Source: Streptomyces caniscabiei (GTDB lineage: Bacteria > Actinomycetota > Actinomycetes > Streptomycetales > Streptomycetaceae). Taken from it: 64,000 nucleotides of DNA. The notes below the pieces were generated by a model that saw nothing but the letters and a program-made list of their open reading frames with translations, was not told where the DNA came from and searched no databases. The position numbers were made by a program, and so were the translations under genes. Positions 37,012-44,075 of this stretch are shown piece after piece (the stretch's first letter is position 1; every line of letters starts with the position of its first letter). The DNA lies in the NCBI RefSeq assembly GCF_014930365.1, contig NZ_JABXWI010000005.1:434001-498000 (forward strand), read 5' to 3'.

Positions 37012-37659
37012 TCAGAGCTCGGGCCCGTCCCCCGGTTCCTCCTGGTAGGAGTAGCGCTGCTCGCGCCAGGGGTCGCCGATGTTGTGGTAGCCGCGTTCCT
37101 CCCAGAAGCCGCGACGGTCGGCGGTCATGTACTCGATGCCACGGACCCATTTGGGGCCCTTCCAGGCGTAGAGCTGCGGGACGACGAGGCGGACCGGGAA
37201 GCCGTGCTCGGCGGTGAGGAGTTCGCCGTCCTTGTGGGTGGCGAAGATCGTGCGCTCGTCGGCGAAGTCGGCGAGGCGGAGGTTGGAGCTGAAGCCGTAC
37301 TCCGCCCACACCATCACATGGGTGACCTCGGCGGCGGGCGGCGCGATGTCCAGGATCGTACGGGCCGGGATGCCGCCCCATTCGGCGCCGACCATGCTGA
37401 ACTTCGTCACGCAGTGCAGGTCGGCCACGACCGAGGCGTACGGCAGGGCGGTGAACTCCTCGTGGGTCCAGGCGTGCTTCTCGCCGTCGGCGGTGGCACC
37501 GAAGACCCGGAAGTCCCAGCGCTCCGGTCGGAACTTGGGGACGGGCCCGTAGTGGGTGACCGGCCAGCCGCGCTGGAGCCGCTGTCCCGGCGGAAGCTGC
37601 GACGACGTCGCGTTCTCAGATGCGCGATCTCCTGATTCGCGTTCCACCGGCTGACCCAT
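37012..37659 (-). CDS. Molybdopterin-dependent oxidoreductase, sulfite-oxidase fold
   Basis: The 215-residue protein has the catalytic core of the sulfite oxidase/MsrP superfamily. The cofactor-ligand cysteine is in VADLHCVTKFSM, followed by WGGIP and, near the end, the typical HGFPVRLVVPQLYAWKGPKWV. No Tat or Sec signal is seen, so it appears cytoplasmic, unlike MsrP. The substrate is unknown. ATG 37659 is used, with AGGATGGAG upstream. Confidence 0.87.
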   Translation of the reverse strand: MGQPVERESGDRASENATSSQLPPGQRLQRGWPVTHYGPVPKFRPERWDFRVFGATADGEKHAWTHEEFTALPYASVVADLHCVTKFSMVGAEWGGIPARTILDIAPPAAEVTHVMVWAEYGFSSNLRLADFADERTIFATHKDGELLTAEHGFPVRLVVPQLYAWKGPKWVRGIEYMTADRRGFWEERGYHNIGDPWREQRYSYQEEPGDGPEL

Positions 37660-37724
37660 GACTCCATCCTGACAGACCTCGGGTGGTGCACATGACCAGG
37701 GCCCACCCGACCCGGACATTTAGA

Positions 37725-37762
37725 ACTAAGGCTGCACTTACTTACTAAGCTTGCACTTACTG
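37725..37762. promoter_or_regulatory. Two 19-bp direct repeats upstream of bfr
   Basis: Two head-to-tail units, ACTAAGGCTGCACTTACTT and ACTAAGCTTGCACTTACTG, agree at 16 of 19 positions. They lie 71-109 bp upstream of bfr and also upstream of the divergent molybdopterin gene. Two-turn spacing suggests binding of a regulator on one face of the helix. They do not match the actinobacterial iron box. Confidence 0.6.
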
Positions 37763-37833
37763 GACGATCTTCGACGGCGGTGCAATCATCGCGGCGCAAC
37801 CTCCCAGTTCCCCGCTTGGAAGGAGCCTCTGCG

Positions 37834-38313
37834 ATGCAGGGCGACCCCGAGGTCATCGAATTCCTCAACGAGCAGCTGACCGCGGAGCTCACCGCGATCA
37901 ACCAGTACTTCCTGCACGCGAAGATGCAGGAGAACTTCGGCTGGACCAAGCTCGCGAAGTACACACGTCACGAGTCGTTCGACGAGATGAAGCACGCGGA
38001 GGTACTCACCGACCGGATCCTGTTCCTGGACGGGCTGCCGAACTACCAGCGACTGTTCCACGTCCGGGTGGGCCAGACGGTCAAGGAGATGTTCGAGGCC
38101 GACCGGATGATCGAGGTCGAGGCGATCGACCGGCTCAAGCGCGGCATCGAGGTGATGCGCAACAAGGGCGACGTCACCTCGGCGAACATCTTCGAGTCGA
38201 TCCTCGCGGACGAGGAGCACCACATCGACTACCTCGACACCCAGCTGGAACTGCTGGAGAAGCTCGGCGAGGCGCTCTACATCGCGCAGCTGATCGAACA
38301 GCCCGAGAGCTGA
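37834..38313 (+). CDS. bfr: Bacterioferritin
   Basis: Iron-storage protein of the 24-mer ferritin type. The 159-residue sequence has the di-iron ferroxidase ligands (LTAELTAINQYFLHAKM, HESFDEMKHAEV, ILADEEHHIDYLDTQLELLE) and a methionine in the FLDGLPNY/ADRMI region compatible with haem binding. ATG 37834 follows GGAAGGAG. Convergent with the bacterioferritin-associated ferredoxin gene. Confidence 0.96.
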   Translation: MQGDPEVIEFLNEQLTAELTAINQYFLHAKMQENFGWTKLAKYTRHESFDEMKHAEVLTDRILFLDGLPNYQRLFHVRVGQTVKEMFEADRMIEVEAIDRLKRGIEVMRNKGDVTSANIFESILADEEHHIDYLDTQLELLEKLGEALYIAQLIEQPES

Positions 38314-38331
38314 GTCAGGCCGCTTCCCGGG

Positions 38332-38556
38332 TCAGGCCGCTTCCTCGAGCTCGGTGAAGACCGACTCGCCCTGGTCGGCCGACTCTCGGCGCGGGCACGC
38401 GCCCCGGCCGAGGATCGCCTGGATCCGCCGGACGCACGAACCGCAGTCGGTGCCCGCCTTGCAGGCCGACGCGATCTGGCGCGGGGTGCAGGCGCCGTCC
38501 GCCGCATGCTTCTTGACCTGCTGCTCGGTGACGCCGAAGCAACTGCAGACGAACAC
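38332..38556 (-). CDS. bfd: Bacterioferritin-associated ferredoxin (Bfd-like)
   Basis: The 74-residue [2Fe-2S] protein has four cysteines in the Bfd pattern: CSC near the start, then CKAGTDCGSC. Bfd reduces the bacterioferritin core to release iron. The frame opens at a GTG at 38565, but GGGAGG then overlaps the start; GTG 38556 has GGAGG 8 nt upstream and gives the usual N-terminus VFVCSCFGV. An iron box lies upstream. Confidence 0.93.
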   Translation of the reverse strand: MFVCSCFGVTEQQVKKHAADGACTPRQIASACKAGTDCGSCVRRIQAILGRGACPRRESADQGESVFTELEEAA

Positions 38557-38606
38557 GCGGTTCACCTCCCGCCGGGATCGATTGGGGGCGCCGTCCCGAT
38601 GATCGG

Positions 38607-38625
38607 TGAGGCTAACCTAACCTTA
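38607..38625 (-). promoter_or_regulatory. Iron box (DmdR/IdeR-type) upstream of bfd
   Basis: Minus strand TAAGGTTAGGTTAGCCTCA matches the DtxR/IdeR-family consensus TTAGGTTAGGCTAACCTAA at 15 of 19 positions and sits 51 bp upstream of the bfd start. Iron-dependent repression of bfd is expected. Confidence 0.75.
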
Positions 38626-38653
38626 CCCGGCAGGCAGGAACCGCAAAAGTGGA

Positions 38654-38687
38654 GTGGGGCGCGGATCGTATGTGATCCGCGCCCCAC
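38654..38687 (-). terminator. Terminator of the DAHP synthase gene
   Basis: Perfect 14-bp stem (GTGGGGCGCGGATC with GATCCGCGCCCCAC) and a 6-nt loop, 41 bp beyond the DAHP synthase stop. It separates that transcript from the bfd promoter. Confidence 0.88.
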
Positions 38688-38728
38688 GTCATGCGCCGGT
38701 GACAGGCGCACCCACTGTTGATCTCCTA

Positions 38729-40078
38729 CTAGTCCCGGTACAGCTCCGCGACCAGGAACGCCAGGTCCAGCGACTGGCTGCGGTTGAGCCGGGGGTCGCA
38801 CGCGGTCTCGTAGCGCTGGTGCAGGTCGTCGACGAAGATCTCGTCGCCGCCGCCCACGCACTCGGTGACGTCGTCACCGGTGAGCTCGACGTGGATGCCG
38901 CCCGGATGGGTGCCGAGGCCCTTGTGGACCTCGAAGAAGCCCTTGACCTCGTCGAGCACGTCGTCGAAGCGGCGGGTCTTGTGGCCGGAGGCCGCCTCGA
39001 AGGTGTTGCCGTGCATCGGGTCGGTCACCCAGGCCACGGTCGCGCCGGAGGCGGTGACCTTCTCGACCAGCTCGGGCAGCTTGTCGCGGACCTTGTCCGC
39101 GCCCATGCGCACGATGAAGGTGAGACGGCCGGGCTCGCGGTCCGGGTCGAGGCGCTCGATGTACTGCAACGCCTCCTCCGCCGTGGTCGTCGGGCCGAGC
39201 TTGATCCCGATCGGGTTGCGGATCCTCGAGGCGAACTCGATGTGCGCGTGGTCCAGCTGCCGGGTGCGCTCGCCGATCCACACCATGTGCGCGGAGACGT
39301 CGTAGAGCCGGCCCGTGCGCGAGTCCACGCGGGTGAGCGCCGACTCGTAGTCGAGCAGCAGCGCCTCGTGCGAGGAGAAGAACTCGACGGTGCGGAACTC
39401 CTCCGGGTCGGCCCCGCAGGCGTGCATGAAGTTCAGCGCGTTGTCGATCTCGCGGGCGAGCTGCTCGTAGCGCTGGCCGGACGGGGACGACTTCACGAAG
39501 TCCTGGTTCCAGGCGTGCACCTGGCGCAGGTCGGCGTAGCCGCCGGTGGTGAAGGCGCGCACCAGGTTGAGCGTGGAGGCGGAGGCGTTGTACATCCGCT
39601 TCAGGCGCTCGGGGTCCGGGATGCGGGCGGCCTCGTTGAAGTCGAAGCCGTTGACCGAGTCGCCTCGGTACGTCGGCAGGGTCACGCCGTCGCGGGTCTC
39701 GGTGCCCTTGGAGCGGGGCTTGGAGTACTGCCCGGCGATCCGGCCGACCTTCACGACCGGCACGGAGGCCGCGTACGTGAGGACGGCGCCCATCTGGAGC
39801 AGCGTCTTCAGCTTGTTGCGGATGTGGTCGGCCGACACGGCGTCGAAGGCCTCGGCGCAGTCGCCGCCCTGGAGGAGGAACGCCTCTCCCTTGGCGACGG
39901 ACGCCATCCGGGCGCGCAGCTGGTCGCACTCGCCCGCGAAGACGAGCGGCGGATACGACTCGAGCTCCGCAACGACTGCGCGCAGAGCCTCGGTGTCGGG
40001 GTACTCGGGCTGCTGCGCCGCGGGCAGGTCTCGCCAGGTGTTGCCAGCGCTCGCGCTGGACTTAGCGTTCACGGTCAC
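38729..40078 (-). CDS. Class II 3-deoxy-7-phosphoheptulonate (DAHP) synthase
   Basis: First enzyme of the shikimate pathway, joining phosphoenolpyruvate and erythrose 4-phosphate. The 449 residues are typical of the class II (plant/actinobacterial) type: WRDLPAAQQPEYPD at the start, LLQGGDCAEAF, YNASASTLNLVRAF, GIKLGPTTTAEEAL, WVTDPMHGNT and ETACDPRLNRSQSLDLAFL. GTG 40078 is preferred to GTG 40087: TAATGT (40086-40091) ends 7 nt before it, consistent with a leaderless mRNA and the usual N-terminus VTVNAKSS. Confidence 0.95.
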   Translation of the reverse strand: MTVNAKSSASAGNTWRDLPAAQQPEYPDTEALRAVVAELESYPPLVFAGECDQLRARMASVAKGEAFLLQGGDCAEAFDAVSADHIRNKLKTLLQMGAVLTYAASVPVVKVGRIAGQYSKPRSKGTETRDGVTLPTYRGDSVNGFDFNEAARIPDPERLKRMYNASASTLNLVRAFTTGGYADLRQVHAWNQDFVKSSPSGQRYEQLAREIDNALNFMHACGADPEEFRTVEFFSSHEALLLDYESALTRVDSRTGRLYDVSAHMVWIGERTRQLDHAHIEFASRIRNPIGIKLGPTTTAEEALQYIERLDPDREPGRLTFIVRMGADKVRDKLPELVEKVTASGATVAWVTDPMHGNTFEAASGHKTRRFDDVLDEVKGFFEVHKGLGTHPGGIHVELTGDDVTECVGGGDEIFVDDLHQRYETACDPRLNRSQSLDLAFLVAELYRD

Positions 40079-40134
40079 GACGTCCACATTACGGGGTCAT
40101 GTCGGGCGTCCATCCCCTTGCTCATCAAGTGAGA

Positions 40135-40163
40135 CGGACCCCGCTCGATCTGAGCGGGGTCCG
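40135..40163 (-). terminator. Terminator of the secreted-protein gene
   Basis: Perfect 12-bp stem (CGGACCCCGCTC with GAGCGGGGTCCG), 5-nt loop, 20 bp past the stop. Confidence 0.85.
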
Positions 40164-40182
40164 CGGGGCGCCCCGGGGTGCC

Positions 40183-41724
40183 TCAGTGGAGGTCCATGAC
40201 CGCTGGGTCGTCGAAGCCGACGGCGAAGACCGTGCGCAGGGAGAGGTTGGCCTCGCCCTGGTAGCCGTCGCAGGCGTTGCGCCGCTCGTCGGCCTCCTCG
40301 ACGGCCGTGAACTCGTCGGGGAAGCTCGCCCGCAGGGCGGTGCCGGCGCAGATGTGCTCCGTGAGCCCCCACAGCTCGTCCACGCGTGCCGTGCCGAGCC
40401 TCGGCCAGTGGCTCAGCGCCTGCGGGGTGCCGACCGCCCAGTTGCCTCTCGCGTGGGGCCGGCCGCCGACCGTGACGTTGCAGGCCGTCGGGGCGCGGGT
40501 GTCGCCGGCCCAGGTGCGGGAGAACACGGCGGGCTGGAGGGCGCAGCCCTTGTGGAAGGCGAAGTTCAGCAGCCCGCTGTCGTCGGTCCAGGTCATGCCG
40601 CCCTGCAGCCCGACGTAGCGGGTCGCCGCGTACGCGTCCTGGATCACCGTTCTGCCGCCGGACATGTTCAGCAGGCCCGGATAGGTGGAGGCGCTGGTCG
40701 GATTGAGCTGGTAACGCACGATCCGGGCGCCCGCGGCGCCGCCGTACCACTCGCCGGCGACGAGCTTGTACGGGCTGCCACCGGTCTTGTCGAGGGAGAG
40801 CCAGGAGTAGCAGAGCGAGTCGGGGTCCGGGGTCCCGTCGACGGCGTCGTTGTCGCAGCCGCCGGAGGGCGGCGGGGAGGCCTGCCGGTAGTAGTGGGTC
40901 TGCGGCAGGACGTACGGGAGGCCGCAGGCGCTCGACCGGCCGGTGACGCCGTCGACGCCGTACGTGTCGAGCCCGGAACCGTAGGTGTCGACCTTGCTCA
41001 GCTTGTTGACGTCGAAGACGCGGATGCCGCCGGTGGTGTCGGTGACGTAGAGGTGGTTGGCGTACCAGACGACGCCGCCGCCGTGGCCGGTGACGTACTT
41101 GAAGTTCTGCCCGCCGGAGGTCGGCTCGACGAGCAGGACGTGCCGGTACTTGAGCGTGTCGCGGTCGATGAAGGAGAGCCTGAGCAGGTTGTTGGTGCGG
41201 CACCTGTCGTTCGCCTCGACCGTGCCCTCCGGGTCGGTCCGAAAGGTCTTGTAGTGCCAGGCGACCGCTGTGACGCTCCTGCCCTGGATCGCGCCGTCGG
41301 CGCCGTCGGCGGTGCCGGTGGTGCTCATGCCCTGGGGCCACCAGCGGGGGGTGGTGTCGTCGCCGAGCGCCGAGGACCAGCACCAGGCGATCCTCCGGTC
41401 CACCGGCGGCAGCGCCTTGGTCTCGTCGCCGGCGCAGGCGCGCATCGAGCCCAGGTTCATGCCGGGGTCGGGTGTCCCCGCCGAGTCGGTCGTGTACTCG
41501 GTGGTGACGACGTCGTCGAGGTCGGCGTCGGCCAGCCGGCCCGCGAGGGTGGTGGCGGCGGTCGCGGTGCTCGTGTCGGTCATCCTGAACAGGTCACCGG
41601 CGAGCGCCAGTCGGGTCGTGGTCGGCTCCTCCGCGGCCGTCGCGGGTTGTCCGGTCAGCCCGGCGAGCAGGGCGGCCGTCGCCGCCACGAGGGCCAGGGG
41701 TCGCGTTCTCCGTATGAGTGGCAC
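40183..41724 (-). CDS. Secreted protein of unknown function
   Basis: The 513-residue protein has an N-terminal Sec signal (PLIRRTRPLALVAATAALLA, likely cleavage after ATAA near residue 33). The mature part has about ten cysteines, consistent with disulfides, and Trp/Gly/Tyr-rich strands such as VVWYANHLYVTDTTGGIRVF that look like beta-propeller blades. No catalytic motif is recognised. The GTG at 41724 has AGGA upstream. It lies between the DAHP synthase and trp genes, but nothing in the sequence links it to aromatic metabolism. Confidence 0.75.
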   Translation of the reverse strand: MPLIRRTRPLALVAATAALLAGLTGQPATAAEEPTTTRLALAGDLFRMTDTSTATAATTLAGRLADADLDDVVTTEYTTDSAGTPDPGMNLGSMRACAGDETKALPPVDRRIAWCWSSALGDDTTPRWWPQGMSTTGTADGADGAIQGRSVTAVAWHYKTFRTDPEGTVEANDRCRTNNLLRLSFIDRDTLKYRHVLLVEPTSGGQNFKYVTGHGGGVVWYANHLYVTDTTGGIRVFDVNKLSKVDTYGSGLDTYGVDGVTGRSSACGLPYVLPQTHYYRQASPPPSGGCDNDAVDGTPDPDSLCYSWLSLDKTGGSPYKLVAGEWYGGAAGARIVRYQLNPTSASTYPGLLNMSGGRTVIQDAYAATRYVGLQGGMTWTDDSGLLNFAFHKGCALQPAVFSRTWAGDTRAPTACNVTVGGRPHARGNWAVGTPQALSHWPRLGTARVDELWGLTEHICAGTALRASFPDEFTAVEEADERRNACDGYQGEANLSLRTVFAVGFDDPAVMDLH

Positions 41725-41782
41725 GCGTGATCCTAAGCCGACCGCCAGGTGTCGATCATGTGAGTTTCCGGGGGTTGTCCGG

Positions 41783-41788
41783 TAGGGT
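41783..41788 (+). promoter_or_regulatory. -10-like box of the trp leader
   Basis: TAGGGT ends 7 nt before the leader ATG. The -35 region is not clear. Confidence 0.4.
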
Positions 41789-41795
41789 GCGGCGC

Positions 41796-41852
41796 ATGTT
41801 CGCGCACTCGACCCGTAACTGGTGGTGGACCGCTCATCCGGCGGCCCACTGA
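41796..41852 (+). CDS. trpL: trp leader peptide with three consecutive Trp codons
   Basis: An 18-codon reading frame, MFAHSTRNWWWTAHPAAH, with three tandem tryptophan codons at 41820-41828 and a stop 21 bp before a strong hairpin. This is a transcription-attenuation leader: when charged tRNA-Trp is scarce, ribosomes stall at the Trp run and the terminator should not form. Attenuation of a fused anthranilate synthase is known from S. venezuelae. No Shine-Dalgarno site is seen. Confidence 0.92.
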   Translation: MFAHSTRNWWWTAHPAAH

Positions 41853-41873
41853 CTGCGCGTACGCAAGACTTCG

Positions 41874-41900
41874 CGAAGGCCGCCCGAGGGGCGGCCTTCG
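41874..41900 (+). terminator. trp attenuator hairpin
   Basis: Perfect 12-bp stem CGAAGGCCGCCC with GGGCGGCCTTCG, a 3-nt loop, then GTGTTT. It lies between the leader peptide and the anthranilate synthase gene, so it acts as the conditional terminator. Confidence 0.9.
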
Positions 41901-41978
41901 GTGTTTCCAGGGCCGGGCCGTTCCTCTCGATCACCACGACTCACCACGACGACCGTGATCCCCAGGAAAGAGGAACCC

Positions 41979-43856
41979 ATGGACCTGACCCGGCTCCTGT
42001 CCGACGACCGCCCGTTCGCCCTGCTGCGACGGCGCACCCCCGGCCTGTACGACCACGACACGGTGGAACTGCTGATCGGCCCGGTGACGACGTACGAGCG
42101 GCTCGCCGACCTCCCCGACGAGGGGCTGGCGCTCGTCCCGTTCCGGCAGATCCGTGAACGCGGCTTCGACGTCCGCGACGACGGGACGCCCCTGTCGGTG
42201 CTGGTGCCCGAGGAGTCGTTCGCGCTGCCGCTGGAGCGGGCCCTCGCGGAGCTGCCCGCGCACGACGTCCGGGTCGAGGGCGGCGGCTTCGACGTGGGCG
42301 ACGAGGAGTACGCCGAGATCGTCGGCCGGGTGCTGCGCGAGGAGATCGGGCGCGGCGAGGGCGCCAACTTCGTGATCCGGCGTACCTACGAGGGCACGGT
42401 CCCCGGCTTCGGCCGCGCGGACGCGCTCGCGCTGTTCCGGCGGCTGCTGGAGGGCGAGCGGGGGGCGTACTGGACGTTCGTGGTGTGCACCGGGGAGCGC
42501 ACGCTGGTCGGTGCCAGCCCCGAGGTGCATGTGCGGATGTCCGGCGGGACGGTCGTGATGAACCCGATCAGCGGGACGTACCGCTATCCGACCGGGGGCC
42601 CGACCCCGGAGGATCTGCTGGCCTTCCTCGGCGACGGCAAGGAGATCGAGGAGCTGTCGATGGTCGTCGACGAGGAACTCAAGATGATGTGCACCGTCGG
42701 CGACATGGGCGGGGTCGTGGTCGGGCCCCGGCTGAAGGAGATGGCGCACCTGGCGCACACCGAGTACGAGCTGCGCGGGCGGTCCTCGCTGGACGTGCGG
42801 GAGGTGCTGAAGGAGACGATGTTCGCCGCGACGGTCACCGGGTCGCCGGTGCAGAACGCGTGCCGGGTGATCGAGCGGTACGAGCCGCTCGGGCGGGACG
42901 GTGTCGCGCGCGGGTACTACGCCGGGGCGCTGGCGCTGCTGGGGCGGGACGCGGGCGGTGCGCAGACCCTGGACTCGCCGATCCTGATCCGTACGGCCGA
43001 CATCGCGGCGGACGGGCGGCTGAAGGTGCCGGTGGGGGCCACCCTCGTCCGGGGGTCGGACCCCGCGGGCGAGGTCGCCGAGACCCATGCGAAGGCGGCG
43101 GGGGTGCTGGCGGCGCTGGGGGTGCGGCCCGGGCGGCCGGAGCGGGAGCGGGTCCGGCCGGGGCTGGCCGAGGACCCGCGGGTGCGGGCCGCGCTGGACG
43201 GGCGGCGGGCCTCGCTGGCGCCGTTCTGGCTGCGGATGCGGGAGCGGACGGGCGAGCTGACCGGGCACGCGCTCGTGGTCGACGCCGAGGACACCTTCAC
43301 GGCGATGCTGGCGCATCTGCTGCGGTCGTCGGGGCTGGAGGTGACGGTACGGCGGTACGACGAGCCGGGGCTGCGGGAGGGCGTGCTCGCGCACGAGGGC
43401 GTGGTGGTGCTGGGGCCCGGGCCGGGGGATCCGTCGGACGAGGACGATTCCCGGATGGGGTTCCTGCGGTCGCTGACCGCCGAGGTGCTGCGGGGGCACC
43501 GGTACGGGGTGCTCGGGGTGTGTCTCGGGCACGAGCTGATCGCGGCGGAGCTGGGGCTGCCGATCGTGCGGAAGGTGGTGCCGTACCAGGGAGCGCAGAC
43601 GGAGATCGATCTGTTCGGGCGGCCCGAGACCGTGGGGTTCTACAACAGCTTCGTGGCCCGGTGCGACGACGCGACGGCCGGGGAGCTGGCGGAGCGGGGG
43701 GTGGAAGTCAGCCGCAGCGCGAGCGGTGAGGTGCACGCGCTGCGGGGTCCCGGGTTCGCGGGGGTGCAGTTCCATCCGGAGTCGGTGCTGACGCTGGACG
43801 GGGTGAGTGTGGTGGGTGAGCTGGTGGCGGGGGTTCAGTCTCTGCGGGCGGTTTAG
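41979..43856 (+). CDS. Fused anthranilate synthase (TrpE-TrpG)
   Basis: Makes anthranilate from chorismate and glutamine. The 625-residue protein fuses a TrpE-type synthase (residues 1 to about 420, with NPISGTYRYPTGG, EELKMMCTVGDMGG and FAATVTGSPVQNA) to a glutamine amidotransferase (about 430-625, nucleophile Cys in GVCLGHELIA near 513, His/Glu in QFHPESV). Such one-chain enzymes occur in Streptomyces, rhizobia and as PhzE in phenazine clusters. The trp leader argues for tryptophan biosynthesis; no phenazine genes are near. ATG 41979 has AAAGAGGA upstream. Confidence 0.93.
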   Translation: MDLTRLLSDDRPFALLRRRTPGLYDHDTVELLIGPVTTYERLADLPDEGLALVPFRQIRERGFDVRDDGTPLSVLVPEESFALPLERALAELPAHDVRVEGGGFDVGDEEYAEIVGRVLREEIGRGEGANFVIRRTYEGTVPGFGRADALALFRRLLEGERGAYWTFVVCTGERTLVGASPEVHVRMSGGTVVMNPISGTYRYPTGGPTPEDLLAFLGDGKEIEELSMVVDEELKMMCTVGDMGGVVVGPRLKEMAHLAHTEYELRGRSSLDVREVLKETMFAATVTGSPVQNACRVIERYEPLGRDGVARGYYAGALALLGRDAGGAQTLDSPILIRTADIAADGRLKVPVGATLVRGSDPAGEVAETHAKAAGVLAALGVRPGRPERERVRPGLAEDPRVRAALDGRRASLAPFWLRMRERTGELTGHALVVDAEDTFTAMLAHLLRSSGLEVTVRRYDEPGLREGVLAHEGVVVLGPGPGDPSDEDDSRMGFLRSLTAEVLRGHRYGVLGVCLGHELIAAELGLPIVRKVVPYQGAQTEIDLFGRPETVGFYNSFVARCDDATAGELAERGVEVSRSASGEVHALRGPGFAGVQFHPESVLTLDGVSVVGELVAGVQSLRAV

Positions 43857-43915
43857 GGGCCGGGGGGTGGGTGGGGCTCGGGGTGCGTCGGCGGGTGCGG
43901 GTCCGGTGGGGCTTC

Positions 43916-43937
43916 TCGCGCAGTTCCCCGCGCCCCT
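43916..43937 (-). repeat. Dispersed repeat, copy 2 (inverted)
   Basis: Reverse orientation of the core GGCGCGGGGAACTGCGCG. It pairs with copy 3 (43992-44014) across about 55 bp in the gap between two convergent genes. Confidence 0.8.
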
Positions 43938-43938
43938 T

Positions 43939-44014
43939 AAGGGCCTACGGCCCTTTCGGGCCGAAAAAGCAGGGGCGCGGCCCCGCTTTTTCAGGGGCGC
44001 GGGGAACTGCGCGA
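43939..44014. terminator. Bidirectional terminator region between anthranilate synthase gene and pfkA
   Basis: Contains AAGGGCC-TAC-GGCCCTT (43939-43955), then a run AAAAAGCAGGGGC / GCCCCGCTTTTT near 43964-43991 with T residues on both strands, and repeat copy 3 (43992-44014). Nested within the inverted pair of dispersed repeats, it should stop transcripts from both sides. Confidence 0.7.
43992..44014 (+). repeat. Dispersed repeat, copy 3
   Basis: Forward copy of the core GGCGCGGGGAACTGCGCG, inverted with respect to copy 2. Confidence 0.8.
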
Positions 44015-44075
44015 ACAACCCCCACCCATCCGCACCCGCCGACGCAACCGCACCCCCGCCCCCTCAGGCGCCCCC

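Noticed and set aside
41979..43856. PhzE-type phenazine gene
   Set aside because: The fused architecture fits, but a trp leader precedes it and no phenazine genes are adjacent; tryptophan biosynthesis is better supported.
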